A stretch of 64,000 nucleotides of DNA from Acidobacteriota bacterium (GCA_016213735.1 JACQZU010000028.1:1-64000); one strand, 5' to 3'; positions 26,866 to 36,162 are shown, numbered from the stretch's first letter. Translations and numbers: made by a program. The notes: a model not told the origin generated them from the letters alone.

Positions 26866-29800
26866 CTAGAGTCCTGGGGGAGTGTACCCGCCTCCGTTGA
26901 CGTCCACGAAGATGGGATTGGTGACGGCGATGGGATAGATGCCCCTTTGGATCTTGTTCCATGGGCTGCCAGGCAGGTAGGGGCCTGTGGCGGTGAGGGG
27001 GACCCCCGCTTCCACCACGATCCAGCAGTCCTTGGCCGGAAGGGTCACAGAAAGGGTCCCGCTCCGTTGGCGCCAATCGGGGCCGGGTGTCAGGGAAGCG
27101 GGGTCCACGGTGAGGACCACCGACCCGTTGACCACCACCCGGAGTTCGTCCACCGGGACCCAGTCCGGGGCGTACAGGCTCACGCTGAGGCTGACGGTCC
27201 CGGCGGCCGTGGCGAGCCCGCCGGGTCCGACGGCTCCGAGCTTCACGTCCAGGAGAGGCCCCGTGGAGGCCACCGCAGCCCCCTTCTGGAGGGCTCCCAG
27301 AACGCTGGAGAGATCCGACTGGGACAGGGCCGGGCTGCCGGAGGGAAGGTTCAGGTAGGTGCGGGCCAGGCCCACGGGCGTGTCCTGGCTGTAGCGCGCG
27401 GCCGACAAGCCCAGGCCCTTGGTGAAGGACTCCGGCCTCTGCTGGCTGAGCAGGGCGAACCAGTCCCGGCGGACGGCCTTGAACTCCGTGAACCAGGGTC
27501 CAGGGTTGGCCGGGTCGAGCCCCTCGGCCCTGAGGAGTTCGAGGGCGTCGAAGCCGCCATGGGTCCTGCCCTGGGAAAGAGGCCCCGTCTGGTTCCACCA
27601 GGCGTTGACCCCGCTGCCGAGGGGGACGGCCGGGTCGAATCCCCGGAGGGTGAAGAGGCCCGAGGGTCCCCGGGGGCGGTGCACCACCACGAACTTCCCC
27701 TGGGCCTGGGTCAGGAAGTCCGCCAGGGACCACCCCTTCGAGGGAAGCGCGCCCCCGCTGCGGGCGTTGGTCCTGTTCGGGGGCCAGAGGGCCGTGACGG
27801 GGCCCCAGGCCTTCCCACTTCCATCGGCGAGGTCGCTGCTTCGCCCACCCACCACGAAGGGGTCGTTCTGGACCGTGGTGCGCTGGGCATCGGTGGTGCC
27901 CTCGAAGGTGAACTCGAAACGGAAGGCGTCATGGAGAGCCATGGGGTCGATGTGGAGGTCGGTCTCTGTGCAGCCGACCACCGGGACGGTTTCCGCCAGC
28001 GCCGAGGAAAGCATCTCCGCCGGGTTCAGGCCCCCCGTGGTGGCCTGGGAGGGCCCGGGCAAATCGAAAGAGGTCCAGCCTGCCGGGTGGGGGGTCGGGA
28101 ATACCACGAGGTTGTGCGCGGTATCCGCGTAGGCGGCCCCATCGAAGGAGCGAAGGGAAAAGGCGTCCAGCCGGGAAAGGGGGCCCCGCGTGGCCAAGGC
28201 CTCGAAAGTCCCGAGGGGCAGGATGAAGTTCCCCGCCGCGAAGGATGGGAAGGTGGATCCGAAAAGGATGTTACCGCCCGCAAACTGGTAGGCTGCGTAG
28301 TTCGCCCCGGCGACGACCTTCCCCTTGCTTACGGGATCGAAGGCCCCGCCGAGGGAGCGTCTTCGCCGCATGTCGGGATCGGGGGTCGCGCCGGTGCCCC
28401 TGAAGGTCCACCGGAGGGGTTGGAACTGGCCGTCGATCCCGTCCCGCTCACGGGCGGTGAAGCTCTGGGAGGTGAACCCCAGGGTGTTGAACCCGCCCGT
28501 GGCATTCTGCGTGCGCTGGCGCTCGGGGAAGATGGTTTCGTTGACCTGGAAGGTCTTCTCCTTTTCCACCAGGAGGGGGGTGGCCAGATCCGGCCGGTCC
28601 GAATTGTAGACGTTGGTGAACTGCGTCATCACCGTCGCCTCGAAGCGGTTCCGGGCGGTCACCCGGTAGGTTCCGACTGGAAGAATGATCGTGAGGCTGG
28701 AACTGTCCGTGCTGTAAACGGGGGCATTCTCCCGAGGTTCCAGCCATTCCACGCGCTCGAGGCGCCAGACGTCGCCCCCAAGGAATCGATCGAAGCGGAT
28801 CTCGGCTTGCAGGGGGCCGTTTTTCGCGGCAGACCCGCCAGCCTGGAAACCCACCGCGCCGTAGTCCCAGCCCCTCAGGGTGGCCCGGTCGAACTCCATC
28901 GCGTTGAGGACGCCCGTGGCCTGGTTGGGGATGGTGCCCGAAGTGCTGGTTCCGCCCGTGGCGTAAAGGCGGCGCTTGTAGGTCAGGGAGGCGTTGGGGG
29001 CCAGGGAGGAGCCGGGCAGGGAGCCCGCCACGAGGCGGCCGGGGGGTGTGGGCCGGGTCTCGGTGAGGGCGTGCTGCGGGTCGCTTGCCACGGCCAGCCT
29101 GTCCCCGTCGAGGGGCAGGAGGCCGAGGGAAACATGGGAGTCCATGGTGTCCGCCCCGGGCTCGTTGGCCATCAGGACCACCAGGTGCGACTTCACGGAG
29201 GAGCCCATGGGGGAGGACCAGTCGCAGCCGGGGAGTTCCACGCCCCAGCCCGAGATGGCCTGGCCGTTCAGGTCCTCGGTGGCCGGGATCAGGAAGCGGA
29301 AGCCCCCTCCCTGCTGGAAGACGTGGTCGCCCAGGTTCCGGACGGGCAGGCTGGCCCCGCTGGCGTTGGTGACCGTGGTCTCCAGGGTGAAGTAGCGGTC
29401 GCGGGTGCCCAGGCGGATGCTGTGGCTGACCTTCAGGCCGGCCACCAGGTTCTGGCCGTCCCAGGAAGCCCCCGTCAGCTTGTGTTTGGGATCGTGGACC
29501 CGCCCGCTCATCTCGATCCGGGATTCGTCGGCGGTGTTGACAGGGACGAAGCGGTCCATCACCAGGCTGATGTCGGGGTCCTGGTTGAGCACAGGGGTCA
29601 TGCGGTCCAGGGAATCCGAGGGGACGGAGACCCTCTGGTAGCTGGTGTTCAGGCCGACGTAGCCCACATCCACCACGCTGCCCCCCCCGGGGGCCCCGGC
29701 AAGGGCTTCCCGCTCGCCGAAGGGACTCCCATCCACCGTCAATTCGACAAAGTCGTTCCCGAGGAAGTAGTCCCCGGGACCAGCCTGGGCCTTGAGTCCC

Positions 29801-29994
29801 AGCACCTTGTCCCCCCCGACGGCGGGGATCTCGGAGGCCAGGGCCGCCGGCCGTTGGATCCCCGTCGCCCGGTAGCACCCCAGCCAGGGGGAGAGACCGA
29901 TCACGGCCATGGCCGTGATCCGGAGGGCGTCGGCACGGGGTCGGAACGGGGCACGAGTGGAAAGGGTGGAGCGGAGGTCGGTTCCAGGATTCAT
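26866..29994 (-). CDS. Large secreted lipoprotein-like protein with a degenerate CehA/McbA (PHP-type) region
   Basis: The protein has 1,042 residues from MNPGTDLRSTLSTR; an ATG at 30087 would overlap the divergent gene and is less likely. A hydrophobic segment ending in SPWLGCYRAT (Cys about 39) resembles a lipobox. A long beta-rich region follows, with no assigned family. The C-terminal third resembles CehA/McbA metallohydrolases of the PHP superfamily: CTETDLHIDPMALHDAF, VVVHRPRGPSGLFTLRGFDP, GGFDALELLRAEG, then DWFALLSQ, ARTYLNLPSGS and LQKGAAVASTGPLLDVK. The SDSH-type metal motif usually found after DWFALL is replaced by GLGLSAARYSQDT, so catalytic activity is doubtful. The role is unknown; it may act at the cell surface. 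Confidence 0.6.
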   Translation of the reverse strand: MNPGTDLRSTLSTRAPFRPRADALRITAMAVIGLSPWLGCYRATGIQRPAALASEIPAVGGDKVLGLKAQAGPGDYFLGNDFVELTVDGSPFGEREALAGAPGGGSVVDVGYVGLNTSYQRVSVPSDSLDRMTPVLNQDPDISLVMDRFVPVNTADESRIEMSGRVHDPKHKLTGASWDGQNLVAGLKVSHSIRLGTRDRYFTLETTVTNASGASLPVRNLGDHVFQQGGGFRFLIPATEDLNGQAISGWGVELPGCDWSSPMGSSVKSHLVVLMANEPGADTMDSHVSLGLLPLDGDRLAVASDPQHALTETRPTPPGRLVAGSLPGSSLAPNASLTYKRRLYATGGTSTSGTIPNQATGVLNAMEFDRATLRGWDYGAVGFQAGGSAAKNGPLQAEIRFDRFLGGDVWRLERVEWLEPRENAPVYSTDSSSLTIILPVGTYRVTARNRFEATVMTQFTNVYNSDRPDLATPLLVEKEKTFQVNETIFPERQRTQNATGGFNTLGFTSQSFTARERDGIDGQFQPLRWTFRGTGATPDPDMRRRRSLGGAFDPVSKGKVVAGANYAAYQFAGGNILFGSTFPSFAAGNFILPLGTFEALATRGPLSRLDAFSLRSFDGAAYADTAHNLVVFPTPHPAGWTSFDLPGPSQATTGGLNPAEMLSSALAETVPVVGCTETDLHIDPMALHDAFRFEFTFEGTTDAQRTTVQNDPFVVGGRSSDLADGSGKAWGPVTALWPPNRTNARSGGALPSKGWSLADFLTQAQGKFVVVHRPRGPSGLFTLRGFDPAVPLGSGVNAWWNQTGPLSQGRTHGGFDALELLRAEGLDPANPGPWFTEFKAVRRDWFALLSQQRPESFTKGLGLSAARYSQDTPVGLARTYLNLPSGSPALSQSDLSSVLGALQKGAAVASTGPLLDVKLGAVGPGGLATAAGTVSLSVSLYAPDWVPVDELRVVVNGSVVLTVDPASLTPGPDWRQRSGTLSVTLPAKDCWIVVEAGVPLTATGPYLPGSPWNKIQRGIYPIAVTNPIFVDVNGGGYTPPGL

Positions 29995-30047
29995 CAAGTG
30001 CCACTCGTCAAAGTCCCGCCGGGCGGGAAGGTCTATGCTAACCCACG

Positions 30048-30740
30048 ATGAGCCAAGCCGCCCCCAGAGGAATCCGGCGCCGCGCATGGCGGCGGGCAGG
30101 GGTCGCCCTGGCCCTGGCCCTCCTCCTCGATCTGCTCTGGGTGTTCCTAAGGTTCCCGGCCTACGCCGTGGGCCGCGTCCATCCCGTGGAGGGTGCGCCG
30201 GATTTCGACGCCCCTGTCCTCATCCTGGGGGCGGGGGTCTTCGCCGACGGCGAGCCGACCATGGTCCTGGAGGGAAGGCTGAAGGCGGGGCTCGCCTTGT
30301 GGCGGGCGGGAAAGGTGAAGTGGTTCCTGGTCTCGGGGGACAACCGAACCCAGGCCTACAACGAACCCCAGGCCATGCGCCGGTGGCTGCTGCGCCAGGG
30401 GGTTCCTCCCGAACTCGTGGTCGCCGATTTCGCCGGGCGCCGCACCTACGCCAGCCTCAAGCGGGCCCGCGCCGTATTCGGCCTCCGCAGGCTGGTGATC
30501 GTCACCTCGGATTTCCACCTGCCGAGGGCCCTCTTCCTCGCGGACCGGGCCGGGCTGTCCGCCTGGGGGGTTCCGGCCAGCACCGAGCAGCGCCCCATCA
30601 CCGCCCGCCTGTCCTTCTGGTTCCGGGAGAGCCTGGCCAGGCACCGGGCGGTGGTGGATGGATGGTTCCCTCCCGACGTGATGCTCGGGCCGCGGGAACC
30701 CACCCCTGAGGACTGGCTGAGCGGCCGGACGAGCCCATGA
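30048..30740 (+). CDS. sanA: SanA/YdcF-like DUF218 membrane protein
   Basis: The protein has 230 residues. One N-terminal membrane helix (GVALALALLLDLLWVFL, about 18-34) precedes a DUF218 domain with APVLILGAGVFADGEPT, LVSGDNRTQAYNEPQAM, and FAGRRTYASLKRAR followed by VIVTSDFHLPRAL. Those motifs match SanA (vancomycin high-temperature exclusion protein), which affects envelope permeability. It is an inner-membrane protein facing the periplasm. Its stop overlaps the thiolase ATG. Confidence 0.85.
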   Translation: MSQAAPRGIRRRAWRRAGVALALALLLDLLWVFLRFPAYAVGRVHPVEGAPDFDAPVLILGAGVFADGEPTMVLEGRLKAGLALWRAGKVKWFLVSGDNRTQAYNEPQAMRRWLLRQGVPPELVVADFAGRRTYASLKRARAVFGLRRLVIVTSDFHLPRALFLADRAGLSAWGVPASTEQRPITARLSFWFRESLARHRAVVDGWFPPDVMLGPREPTPEDWLSGRTSP

Positions 30741-31876
30741 AGGATCCCCGCATCTGCATCCTCGCCGCACGGCGGCTCCCCCAGGGGCGCTTCGGCGGGA
30801 GCCTCAGGGGCCTGGGGGCGGCGGAGTTGGGGCGCCTGGCTGTGGAGGGCCTCCTTCAGGACCCGGCCCTGCCCCGCCCCGGGCGGGTGCTGTGGGGCAT
30901 GGCCCGGAGCCATGGAAACGGCATGAACCCCGCCCGCACCATCGCCCTCCGGGCCGGACTCCCCTTTTCTGGGAGCGCAACCACCCTGAACATGGCCTGC
31001 GGTTCAAGCCTGGCGGGCCTGCACTTTGCCATGGCCCTCCTCGAGGGGTCCCGGGAGGAGGCCGTGCTGGTGGGGGGCTCCGAGGCCATGAGCGACACGC
31101 CTTTCCTGCTCCCGGGGTTGCGCTGGGGGTACCGGACGGGCCACCGGCGGGTGCCGGACGTGATGCACGACGATGGCCTGCGCTGCCCCCTCACAGGGCT
31201 GCTGATGGGCGAGACCATCGAGCGCCTGGCGGCCAAGCGGGGCGTGACCCGCCAGGATGCCGACGCCTATGCCGCCGAGAGCCACCGGCGGGCCGCCTCC
31301 ACGGACCTCTCGGCGGAATTCGTCCCCCTCGAGGCCCTGGATCACGACGAATGCATCCGGGCCTCCTGCCCCGCGGCCGAACTGGCCCTCCTGCCCCCCG
31401 TCTTCACACCCGACGGGCAGGTCACGGCCGGCAACGCCTCGGCCCTCTCCGACGGGGCCGCGGCCATCCTCCTCTCCCGGGAAGGGGTCCACCCCGAGAT
31501 CCGACCCCTGGCGTGGGTCCGGGGCTGGGCTGAGGCCGGTGTGGACCCCATGGACATGGGCGAGGCCCCGGTCCCCGCCGTCCGCCGCCTGCTGGAGGAG
31601 CAGGGGCTGGGGGTGGGGGATGTGGATCTCTGGGAGCTCAACGAGGCCTTCGCCGCCCAGGTCCTGGTCTGCCAACGCCAGGTCGGAATTCCATTGGAGC
31701 GCCTGAATGTGGGGGGAGGCGGCATCAGCCGGGGGCATCCCATCGGCGCCTCGGGGGTCCGGATCCTGGTGACCCTGCTCACCCTCCTCCGCGCCCGGGG
31801 GGGTGGCCTGGGGGTGGCCACCCTGGGCATCGGCGGAGGCCTTGGACAGGCGGTGCTGGTCGAAGTCCCCGCCTAA
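30737..31876 (+). CDS. Thiolase (acetyl-CoA acetyltransferase family) lacking the second Cys
   Basis: The protein has 379 residues. The N-terminal thiolase domain has the nucleophilic Cys in [11 protein letters not shown] (about 88). The C-terminal domain has [12 protein letters not shown] and [20 protein letters not shown] with the catalytic His. The usual C-terminal CxGGG motif with the acid/base Cys reads [10 protein letters not shown], so Cys is replaced by Gly. Classical thiolases interconvert acetoacetyl-CoA and two acetyl-CoA, and loss of this Cys should impair that. It may be a specialised or non-thiolytic member. It is coupled to the DUF218 gene by an ATGA overlap. Confidence 0.85.
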   Translation: MKDPRICILAARRLPQGRFGGSLRGLGAAELGRLAVEGLLQDPALPRPGRVLWGMARSHGNGMNPARTIALRAGLPFSGSATTLNMACGSSLAGLHFAMALLEGSREEAVLVGGSEAMSDTPFLLPGLRWGYRTGHRRVPDVMHDDGLRCPLTGLLMGETIERLAAKRGVTRQDADAYAAESHRRAASTDLSAEFVPLEALDHDECIRASCPAAELALLPPVFTPDGQVTAGNASALSDGAAAILLSREGVHPEIRPLAWVRGWAEAGVDPMDMGEAPVPAVRRLLEEQGLGVGDVDLWELNEAFAAQVLVCQRQVGIPLERLNVGGGGISRGHPIGASGVRILVTLLTLLRARGGGLGVATLGIGGGLGQAVLVEVPA

Positions 31877-31961
31877 ACGGGGGAGTGCCCTCCTCCGAAG
31901 ATTCAGCGTCAACCTCGCCCGGGGTTGGAGCATCATTAGACGAGGGAACTGCGAGGACGCG

Positions 31962-32693
31962 ATGCCTGAATCCCCCCTGATCCGTCTGAAGGACGTCACC
32001 AAGGTCTACGCCATGGGCGACATGGAGGTCCGGGCCCTGGACGGCGTGGACATGGACATCCACCGGGGGGAGTACGTGGCGATCATGGGGCCCTCGGGCT
32101 CGGGCAAGTCGACGATGATGAACGTCATCGGCTGCCTGGACACCCCCAGCACGGGGACCTACGAGCTGAACGGCAAGATGGTGTCCAGCATGACCGACGA
32201 CGAACTGGCCCAGATCCGAAACACGGAAATCGGGTTCGTCTTCCAGACCTTCAACCTCCTGGCCCGGACCACGGCCCTCCAGAACGTGGAGCTGCCCTTG
32301 ATCTACGCCGGCAAGACCCCCCACGACCGTCACGGGATGGCCCTCCAGGCCCTGGACAACGTGGGCCTGGCGCCCCGGGCGGACCACATGCCCAACCAGC
32401 TCTCCGGGGGCCAGCGGCAGCGGGTGGCCATCGCCCGGGCCCTGGTGAACCATCCCTCCATCCTGCTCGCCGACGAGCCCACCGGGGCCCTGGACACCAA
32501 GACCAGCGTGGAGATCATGGCCCTCTTCGAGGAGCTCTACCAGAAGGGCAACACCATCATCCTCGTGACCCACGAAGAGGACATTGCCCGGCATGCCCAC
32601 CGCATCGTGAAGCTGCGGGACGGAAAGATCATCCACGACGAGCCGAACACGCCCATCACCACCGAGCAGCACCTGGCCAATCTCCGGCTCTGA
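31962..32693 (+). CDS. ABC transporter ATP-binding protein (MacB/LolD type)
   Basis: The protein has 243 residues from [19 protein letters not shown], with GAGGA upstream. Walker [14 protein letters not shown]-loop [20 protein letters not shown] (a MacB/LolD/FtsE signature), ABC signature [15 protein letters not shown], Walker [13 protein letters not shown] and switch His VTHEED are all intact. This ATPase class powers mechanotransmission or lipoprotein-release permeases with FtsX-like subunits. No permease gene is adjacent (the next gene is convergent), so it is an orphan whose partner must lie elsewhere. Confidence 0.9.
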   Translation: MPESPLIRLKDVTKVYAMGDMEVRALDGVDMDIHRGEYVAIMGPSGSGKSTMMNVIGCLDTPSTGTYELNGKMVSSMTDDELAQIRNTEIGFVFQTFNLLARTTALQNVELPLIYAGKTPHDRHGMALQALDNVGLAPRADHMPNQLSGGQRQRVAIARALVNHPSILLADEPTGALDTKTSVEIMALFEELYQKGNTIILVTHEEDIARHAHRIVKLRDGKIIHDEPNTPITTEQHLANLRL

Positions 32694-32706
32694 CGCGGTC
32701 CGACCT

Positions 32707-33120
32707 TCAGGCGCTCTTGGCTTCCCGGGCCTTCAGGAATTCCGCATAGGCCCGGTCACCTTCGTTAATGTGATGCCGCAGCCATCCCCCGAGGAAGGTG
32801 GTCACCAGCATCGCCATGGACGCGTCCCCCTCCTGGAAGCGGACCTCCAGGCCGTGCAGGCCGTGCATGAGCTTCTTGTGCTGCTCCTGGTGACCCTCCA
32901 GGGCCGGGAAACCCATCTGGACCATCAAGGTTTCCTCGGTGTGGAAATGCTCCCGGGTCTGGCGCATCACGTTGGCGAGCACCTGTGAGACCTGGGCCCG
33001 GTCCCGCTTTCCCGCGACGCACTCCATCAGTTCAGAGAGGAGAAAGAAAATCCGCTTGTGCTGTTCGTCGATCAGTGGGATCCCCAATTCGTAGCGAGGC
33101 CGCCACTGTAGATCCGCCAC
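32707..33120 (-). CDS. Bacteriohemerythrin
   Basis: The protein has 137 residues with a GTG start behind GGAGGGGG. The di-iron ligands are present in order: His in DEQHKRIFF, HFHTEETLM (His, Glu), GHQEQHKKLMHGL (His residues) and WLRHHINEGDRAY (His, Asp). It is a four-helix O2-binding protein, probably for oxygen sensing, delivery or detoxification in an organism facing variable oxygen. It is a single-domain form without a fused signalling domain. Confidence 0.92.
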   Translation of the reverse strand: MADLQWRPRYELGIPLIDEQHKRIFFLLSELMECVAGKRDRAQVSQVLANVMRQTREHFHTEETLMVQMGFPALEGHQEQHKKLMHGLHGLEVRFQEGDASMAMLVTTFLGGWLRHHINEGDRAYAEFLKAREAKSA

Positions 33121-33223
33121 GATGATCCCCCTCCATCCAGTTCGATCCTAGGCCCAGCGCCGTCGCACCTTCAAGCGGAGCTCCCGCAGCCGCCAGGACA
33201 CTGGCAGGAGGAAGAAAATCCCG

Positions 33224-33400
33224 TCAGCCCCTGGATTTCCGGATGACGGTGAGGGCCTCGTGGATCGCCAGGGCCATCACCTCCCGATCCACGCCCCGTT
33301 CCCGGGCGGGAGTCGCGAGGCACTGGTTTGCGAAGCCTTCCGCGTCCCTCAGCAGGGACTCGAGGTGCTTCACCAGAGCTTCCGGATTTTCCTGGGCCAT
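33224..33400 (-). CDS. Small hypothetical protein (58 residues)
   Basis: The ATG at 33400 opens MAQENPEALVKHLESLLRDA and the frame ends in VIRKSRG with TGA. The predicted protein is an all-helical, soluble, amphipathic peptide. Codon third positions are GC-biased like those of real genes here. It lies 103 bases downstream of the hemerythrin gene. Function unknown. Confidence 0.55.
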   Translation of the reverse strand: MAQENPEALVKHLESLLRDAEGFANQCLATPARERGVDREVMALAIHEALTVIRKSRG

Positions 33401-33564
33401 GGTTCAAGCATAGCCAATTGGGGTAATTCAGGAAGGGGCGGCGAGGGTCCCGGGGGTCGGGGCGGCCCGGCGTCTCAGGAGCCCCTGGGGGGCGTGACCC
33501 GCCTCCCGGGGCCGCCCGAGACGAGAGGGGAAGAGCTGGCTCGAGCCATGGTGTGCGTGGGCGC

Positions 33565-34162
33565 GGTTTCGAGTCCCTTCGCCGGTTCCTGGGCCCCTGG
33601 CGGGCCACCCATGGCTGCCGGCTGCGCTCCCGCACGCTGGCTGCGCACGGCCCTTCGCCTCCGGCGAACCGGCTCGGACGCGGTGCGTCCTTCGCCTGGC
33701 CCACCATTCGCCAGGATTGGCGAATAGGACCGGCGCTGGAAGCGACGGCCCGAAGGGCGAGGGCCCAGGACGGGTCCGAGTCAGCCTGCGCGCCATCGTG
33801 ATTTCGAGTCCCTTCGCCGGAACCTGGGCCCCTGGCGGGCCACCCATGGCTGCCGGCTCCGCTCCCGCACGCTGGCTGCGCACGGGCCTTCGCCTCCGGC
33901 GAATCGGCTCGGACGCGGTGCGTCCTTCGCCTGGCCCTATCTGCGCGCCATCGTGATTTCGAGTCCCTTCGCCGGAACCTGGGCCCCTGGCGGGGCCACC
34001 CATTGCTGCCGGCTCCGCTCCCGCACGCTGGCTGCGCACGGGCCTTCGCCTCCGGCGAACCGGCTCGGACGCGGCGCGTCCTTCGCCTGGCCCTATCTGC
34101 GCGCCATCGTGATTTCGAGTCCCTTCGCCGGAACCTGGGCCCCTGGCGGGGCCACCCATTGC
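33565..34162 (-). repeat. tRNA-anchored tandem repeats downstream of tRNA-Leu(CAA)
   Basis: About four copies occur on the tRNA strand; the shared GATTTCGAGTCCC landmark on the plus strand lies at 34111, 33955 and 33800, and as GGTTTCGAGTCCC at 33565. The spacings are 156, 155 and 235 bases; the last unit carries about 80 extra bases. Read on the minus strand, each unit begins with GCCGGCAGCA, the last seven bases of the tRNA acceptor strand plus the following bases. It then contains a GGCCCC/GGGGCC hairpin and CCGGCGAAGGGACTCGAA, an exact 18-base reverse complement of the tRNA T-loop through acceptor. Open frames run through the array, but the period is not a consistent multiple of three and I reject them as genes. 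The 33401-33564 stretch before the array holds no gene I can support. Confidence 0.85.
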
Positions 34163-34245
34163 TGCCGGCGAAGGGACTCGAACCCCCACTACGTTGCCGT
34201 AAGCAGATTTTGAGTCTGCCGCGTCTGCCATTTCGCCACGCCGGC
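34163..34245 (-). tRNA. tRNA-Leu (anticodon CAA)
   Basis: This is an 83-base class II tRNA on the minus strand. The acceptor stem is GCCGGCG/CGCCGGC with discriminator A. The anticodon stem-loop is GCAGA-CTCAAAA-TCTGC with anticodon CAA. A long variable arm (TACG-GCAA-CGTA) fits tRNA-Leu, and the T arm has GGTTCGAGTCC. The CCA end is not encoded (GCA follows). It reads UUG codons. It is directly followed on the same strand by the tRNA-derived repeat array. Confidence 0.95.
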
Positions 34246-34412
34246 GGCAGATCCAGGATAGCGTGCCCCACGCTCCGGGATCACAGGCTTCCCACCGGCG
34301 CCCCTGGCGCACTCGCGAGAAGGGGGGTGCGGACCGCTTCGTGTCCGCGAGCCAGGCGCGCCGGACGAAGCACTGCGGCCGATCCGGGAAGCCCGCCGTT
34401 TGCCCCCACGGA

Positions 34413-36125
34413 TCATCGCGCCGTGAGGGGGATCCGGCGGCCGTGGCCGAAGGCTTTGGGGCTCACCTTGAGGTTGAAGGGCAGCTGCCGGCGCTTGAAC
34501 TCCGTGGCCCGGAGAAGGCGCAGGAGGCGCGGCAGGTGGCCCCGGGCCTCGGAGAGGTCCTGGCCCTCCAGGACGTCCCCCAGGCAGGCCTCCACCTCCT
34601 CCTCGGGCACCTGGGCTTCCAGGATGGCCCCCAGGATGGCGTCCAACTGGCGGTAGGGCGCCAGGCTGGCCTCGTCGCTCTGGCCCGGAGCCAACTCCGC
34701 CGTGGGCTTGCGCTCGAGCACGCCCCTGGGGATCGCCTCCCCCAGCTCCCGGGCCAGGGCGAAGACGCGGGCCTTGAGGCAATCCCCGAGGATCCCGAAG
34801 GCGCCGATGCCGTCCCCGTAGAGGGTGAAATAGCCCGTGGCCGCCTCGCTCTTGTTGCCCGTGTTGAGGACCGCCACGCGGTCCGTGCCGAGCCGCGCCT
34901 GGACCTGGGGCTCGGTGCTCAGGGCCATCAGGAGCATGCCCCGGCCCCTGCTCTGGAGGTTCTCGTCGGTGAGGGAGAAGGCGCGCCCTGGGAAGACCCC
35001 CTCCAGGGCGCGCACGGCGCCGGTGAAGGGCGCCTCCGCGTCCAGGCTGAGGAAGGGGATGCCGAGGCGCAGCGCCTGTTCCTTCGCCAGGGCCTGGCTT
35101 TCCCCGCTCGTGTAGCGGGTGGGGAGGGCCGCCCCCAGCACCTGCCCGGGTCCCAGGGTCTCGGCCGCCATGGCGGCCACCACCGCGCTGTCAATGCCCC
35201 CGGAGAGGCCCACCACGACGGCCTCCAGGCCCTGCTTGCGGAGGTTGTCCCGGAGCCCCATGCCCAGGGCGCGCCGGAGGTAGGCCCCTTCGGGCTCCGC
35301 CGGATCCCAGGCCTGGCCGGGCGAATCCGTGTCCACCCAGACGAGGCCTTCGTGGAAGGGAGACGCCCCCTGCCAGCCGCCGCCGGGCTGCATGAGGCCC
35401 GAGCCCCCGTCGAAGAGGAGCCAGCTCTCGGCGCCGATGCGGCTGGCGTAGACCACCGGCCGCCCGTGCTTGGCCGCGAGGCCCTGGAGGAGGCGCTTCC
35501 GCTGGGCCGCCTTGGAGGGCGTGGCCCAGGGCGGCCGTCGCCCCGGGGGCGCGTAGCTGCCCAGGAAGCCCGGGCTGGCGCTGGCATTGAGGATCAGGTC
35601 GGCCCCGGCGCCGGCCAGGTCCTGGATGGGATCCACCCCGTAGCGCTGCAGGCCCGTGGTGAGGCCCGGGTCCGCCCAGAGGTCCTCGCAGATCGAGAGC
35701 CCGATGCGCAGGCCCCGGTGCTCCACCAGGGGCTGGGGCCCGGGGTCCGGCTCGAAGTAGCGCCCCTCGTCGAAGACGTCGTAGGCCGGCAGCACCCGCT
35801 TCCGGACCACCTGCCGCAGCCGTCCCTCCTGGCACCACCAGAGTTCATTGAACAGGCGCCGCGAGGGCGCCGGACTGTGGGTGCCGAAGACGAGGGGGAC
35901 CTGGCCGGCGAGGGAGGCCAGGCGGCGCCCCTCGGCTTCCACCCGGCGCCAGAGCCCCGGCTCCCACATCCGGTCCTCCGCCAGGTATCCGGGAAGGGCC
36001 AGTTCGGCGCTGAGCACGAGGTCCGCGCCCTCCGCCACGGCGTGGGCGTAGGCCGTCTCCAGCGCCCGGCCGTTGGCCTCCGGGTCCCCCAGGCGGGAAT
36101 TGAGCTGCAGCAGGGCGATCCGCAT
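34413..36125 (-). CDS. nadE: Glutamine-dependent NAD+ synthetase
   Basis: The protein has 570 residues. The N-terminal nitrilase-type glutaminase domain (about 1-270) has the Glu in SAELALPGY, the Lys in VRKRVLPAYDVFDEG and the catalytic Cys in LSICEDLW. The C-terminal synthetase domain has the PP-loop VVGLSGGIDSAVVAAMAAET and the GTGNKSE-type motif as LNTGNKSEAATGYFTLYGD. It converts deamido-NAD to NAD with Gln-derived ammonia. It lies upstream of the tRNA-Leu on the same strand. Confidence 0.95.
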   Translation of the reverse strand: MRIALLQLNSRLGDPEANGRALETAYAHAVAEGADLVLSAELALPGYLAEDRMWEPGLWRRVEAEGRRLASLAGQVPLVFGTHSPAPSRRLFNELWWCQEGRLRQVVRKRVLPAYDVFDEGRYFEPDPGPQPLVEHRGLRIGLSICEDLWADPGLTTGLQRYGVDPIQDLAGAGADLILNASASPGFLGSYAPPGRRPPWATPSKAAQRKRLLQGLAAKHGRPVVYASRIGAESWLLFDGGSGLMQPGGGWQGASPFHEGLVWVDTDSPGQAWDPAEPEGAYLRRALGMGLRDNLRKQGLEAVVVGLSGGIDSAVVAAMAAETLGPGQVLGAALPTRYTSGESQALAKEQALRLGIPFLSLDAEAPFTGAVRALEGVFPGRAFSLTDENLQSRGRGMLLMALSTEPQVQARLGTDRVAVLNTGNKSEAATGYFTLYGDGIGAFGILGDCLKARVFALARELGEAIPRGVLERKPTAELAPGQSDEASLAPYRQLDAILGAILEAQVPEEEVEACLGDVLEGQDLSEARGHLPRLLRLLRATEFKRRQLPFNLKVSPKAFGHGRRIPLTAR

Positions 36126-36162
36126 GGCGGAAGTGTCTCACCGAGTCAGGGGCCCGGCGCCC

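Noticed and set aside
26080-30051. A 1,323-codon plus-strand frame antisense to dnaB and the large lipoprotein gene
   Set aside because: Both minus-strand genes have clear domains and starts; the antisense product is compositionally biased and domain-free.
33171-34312. Long open frames (up to 366 codons) across the tRNA-Leu repeat region on both strands
   Set aside because: They are carried by the repeats (period 155-156), cross the tRNA gene, have Arg/Gly/Pro-rich repetitive translations and no ribosome-binding sites.
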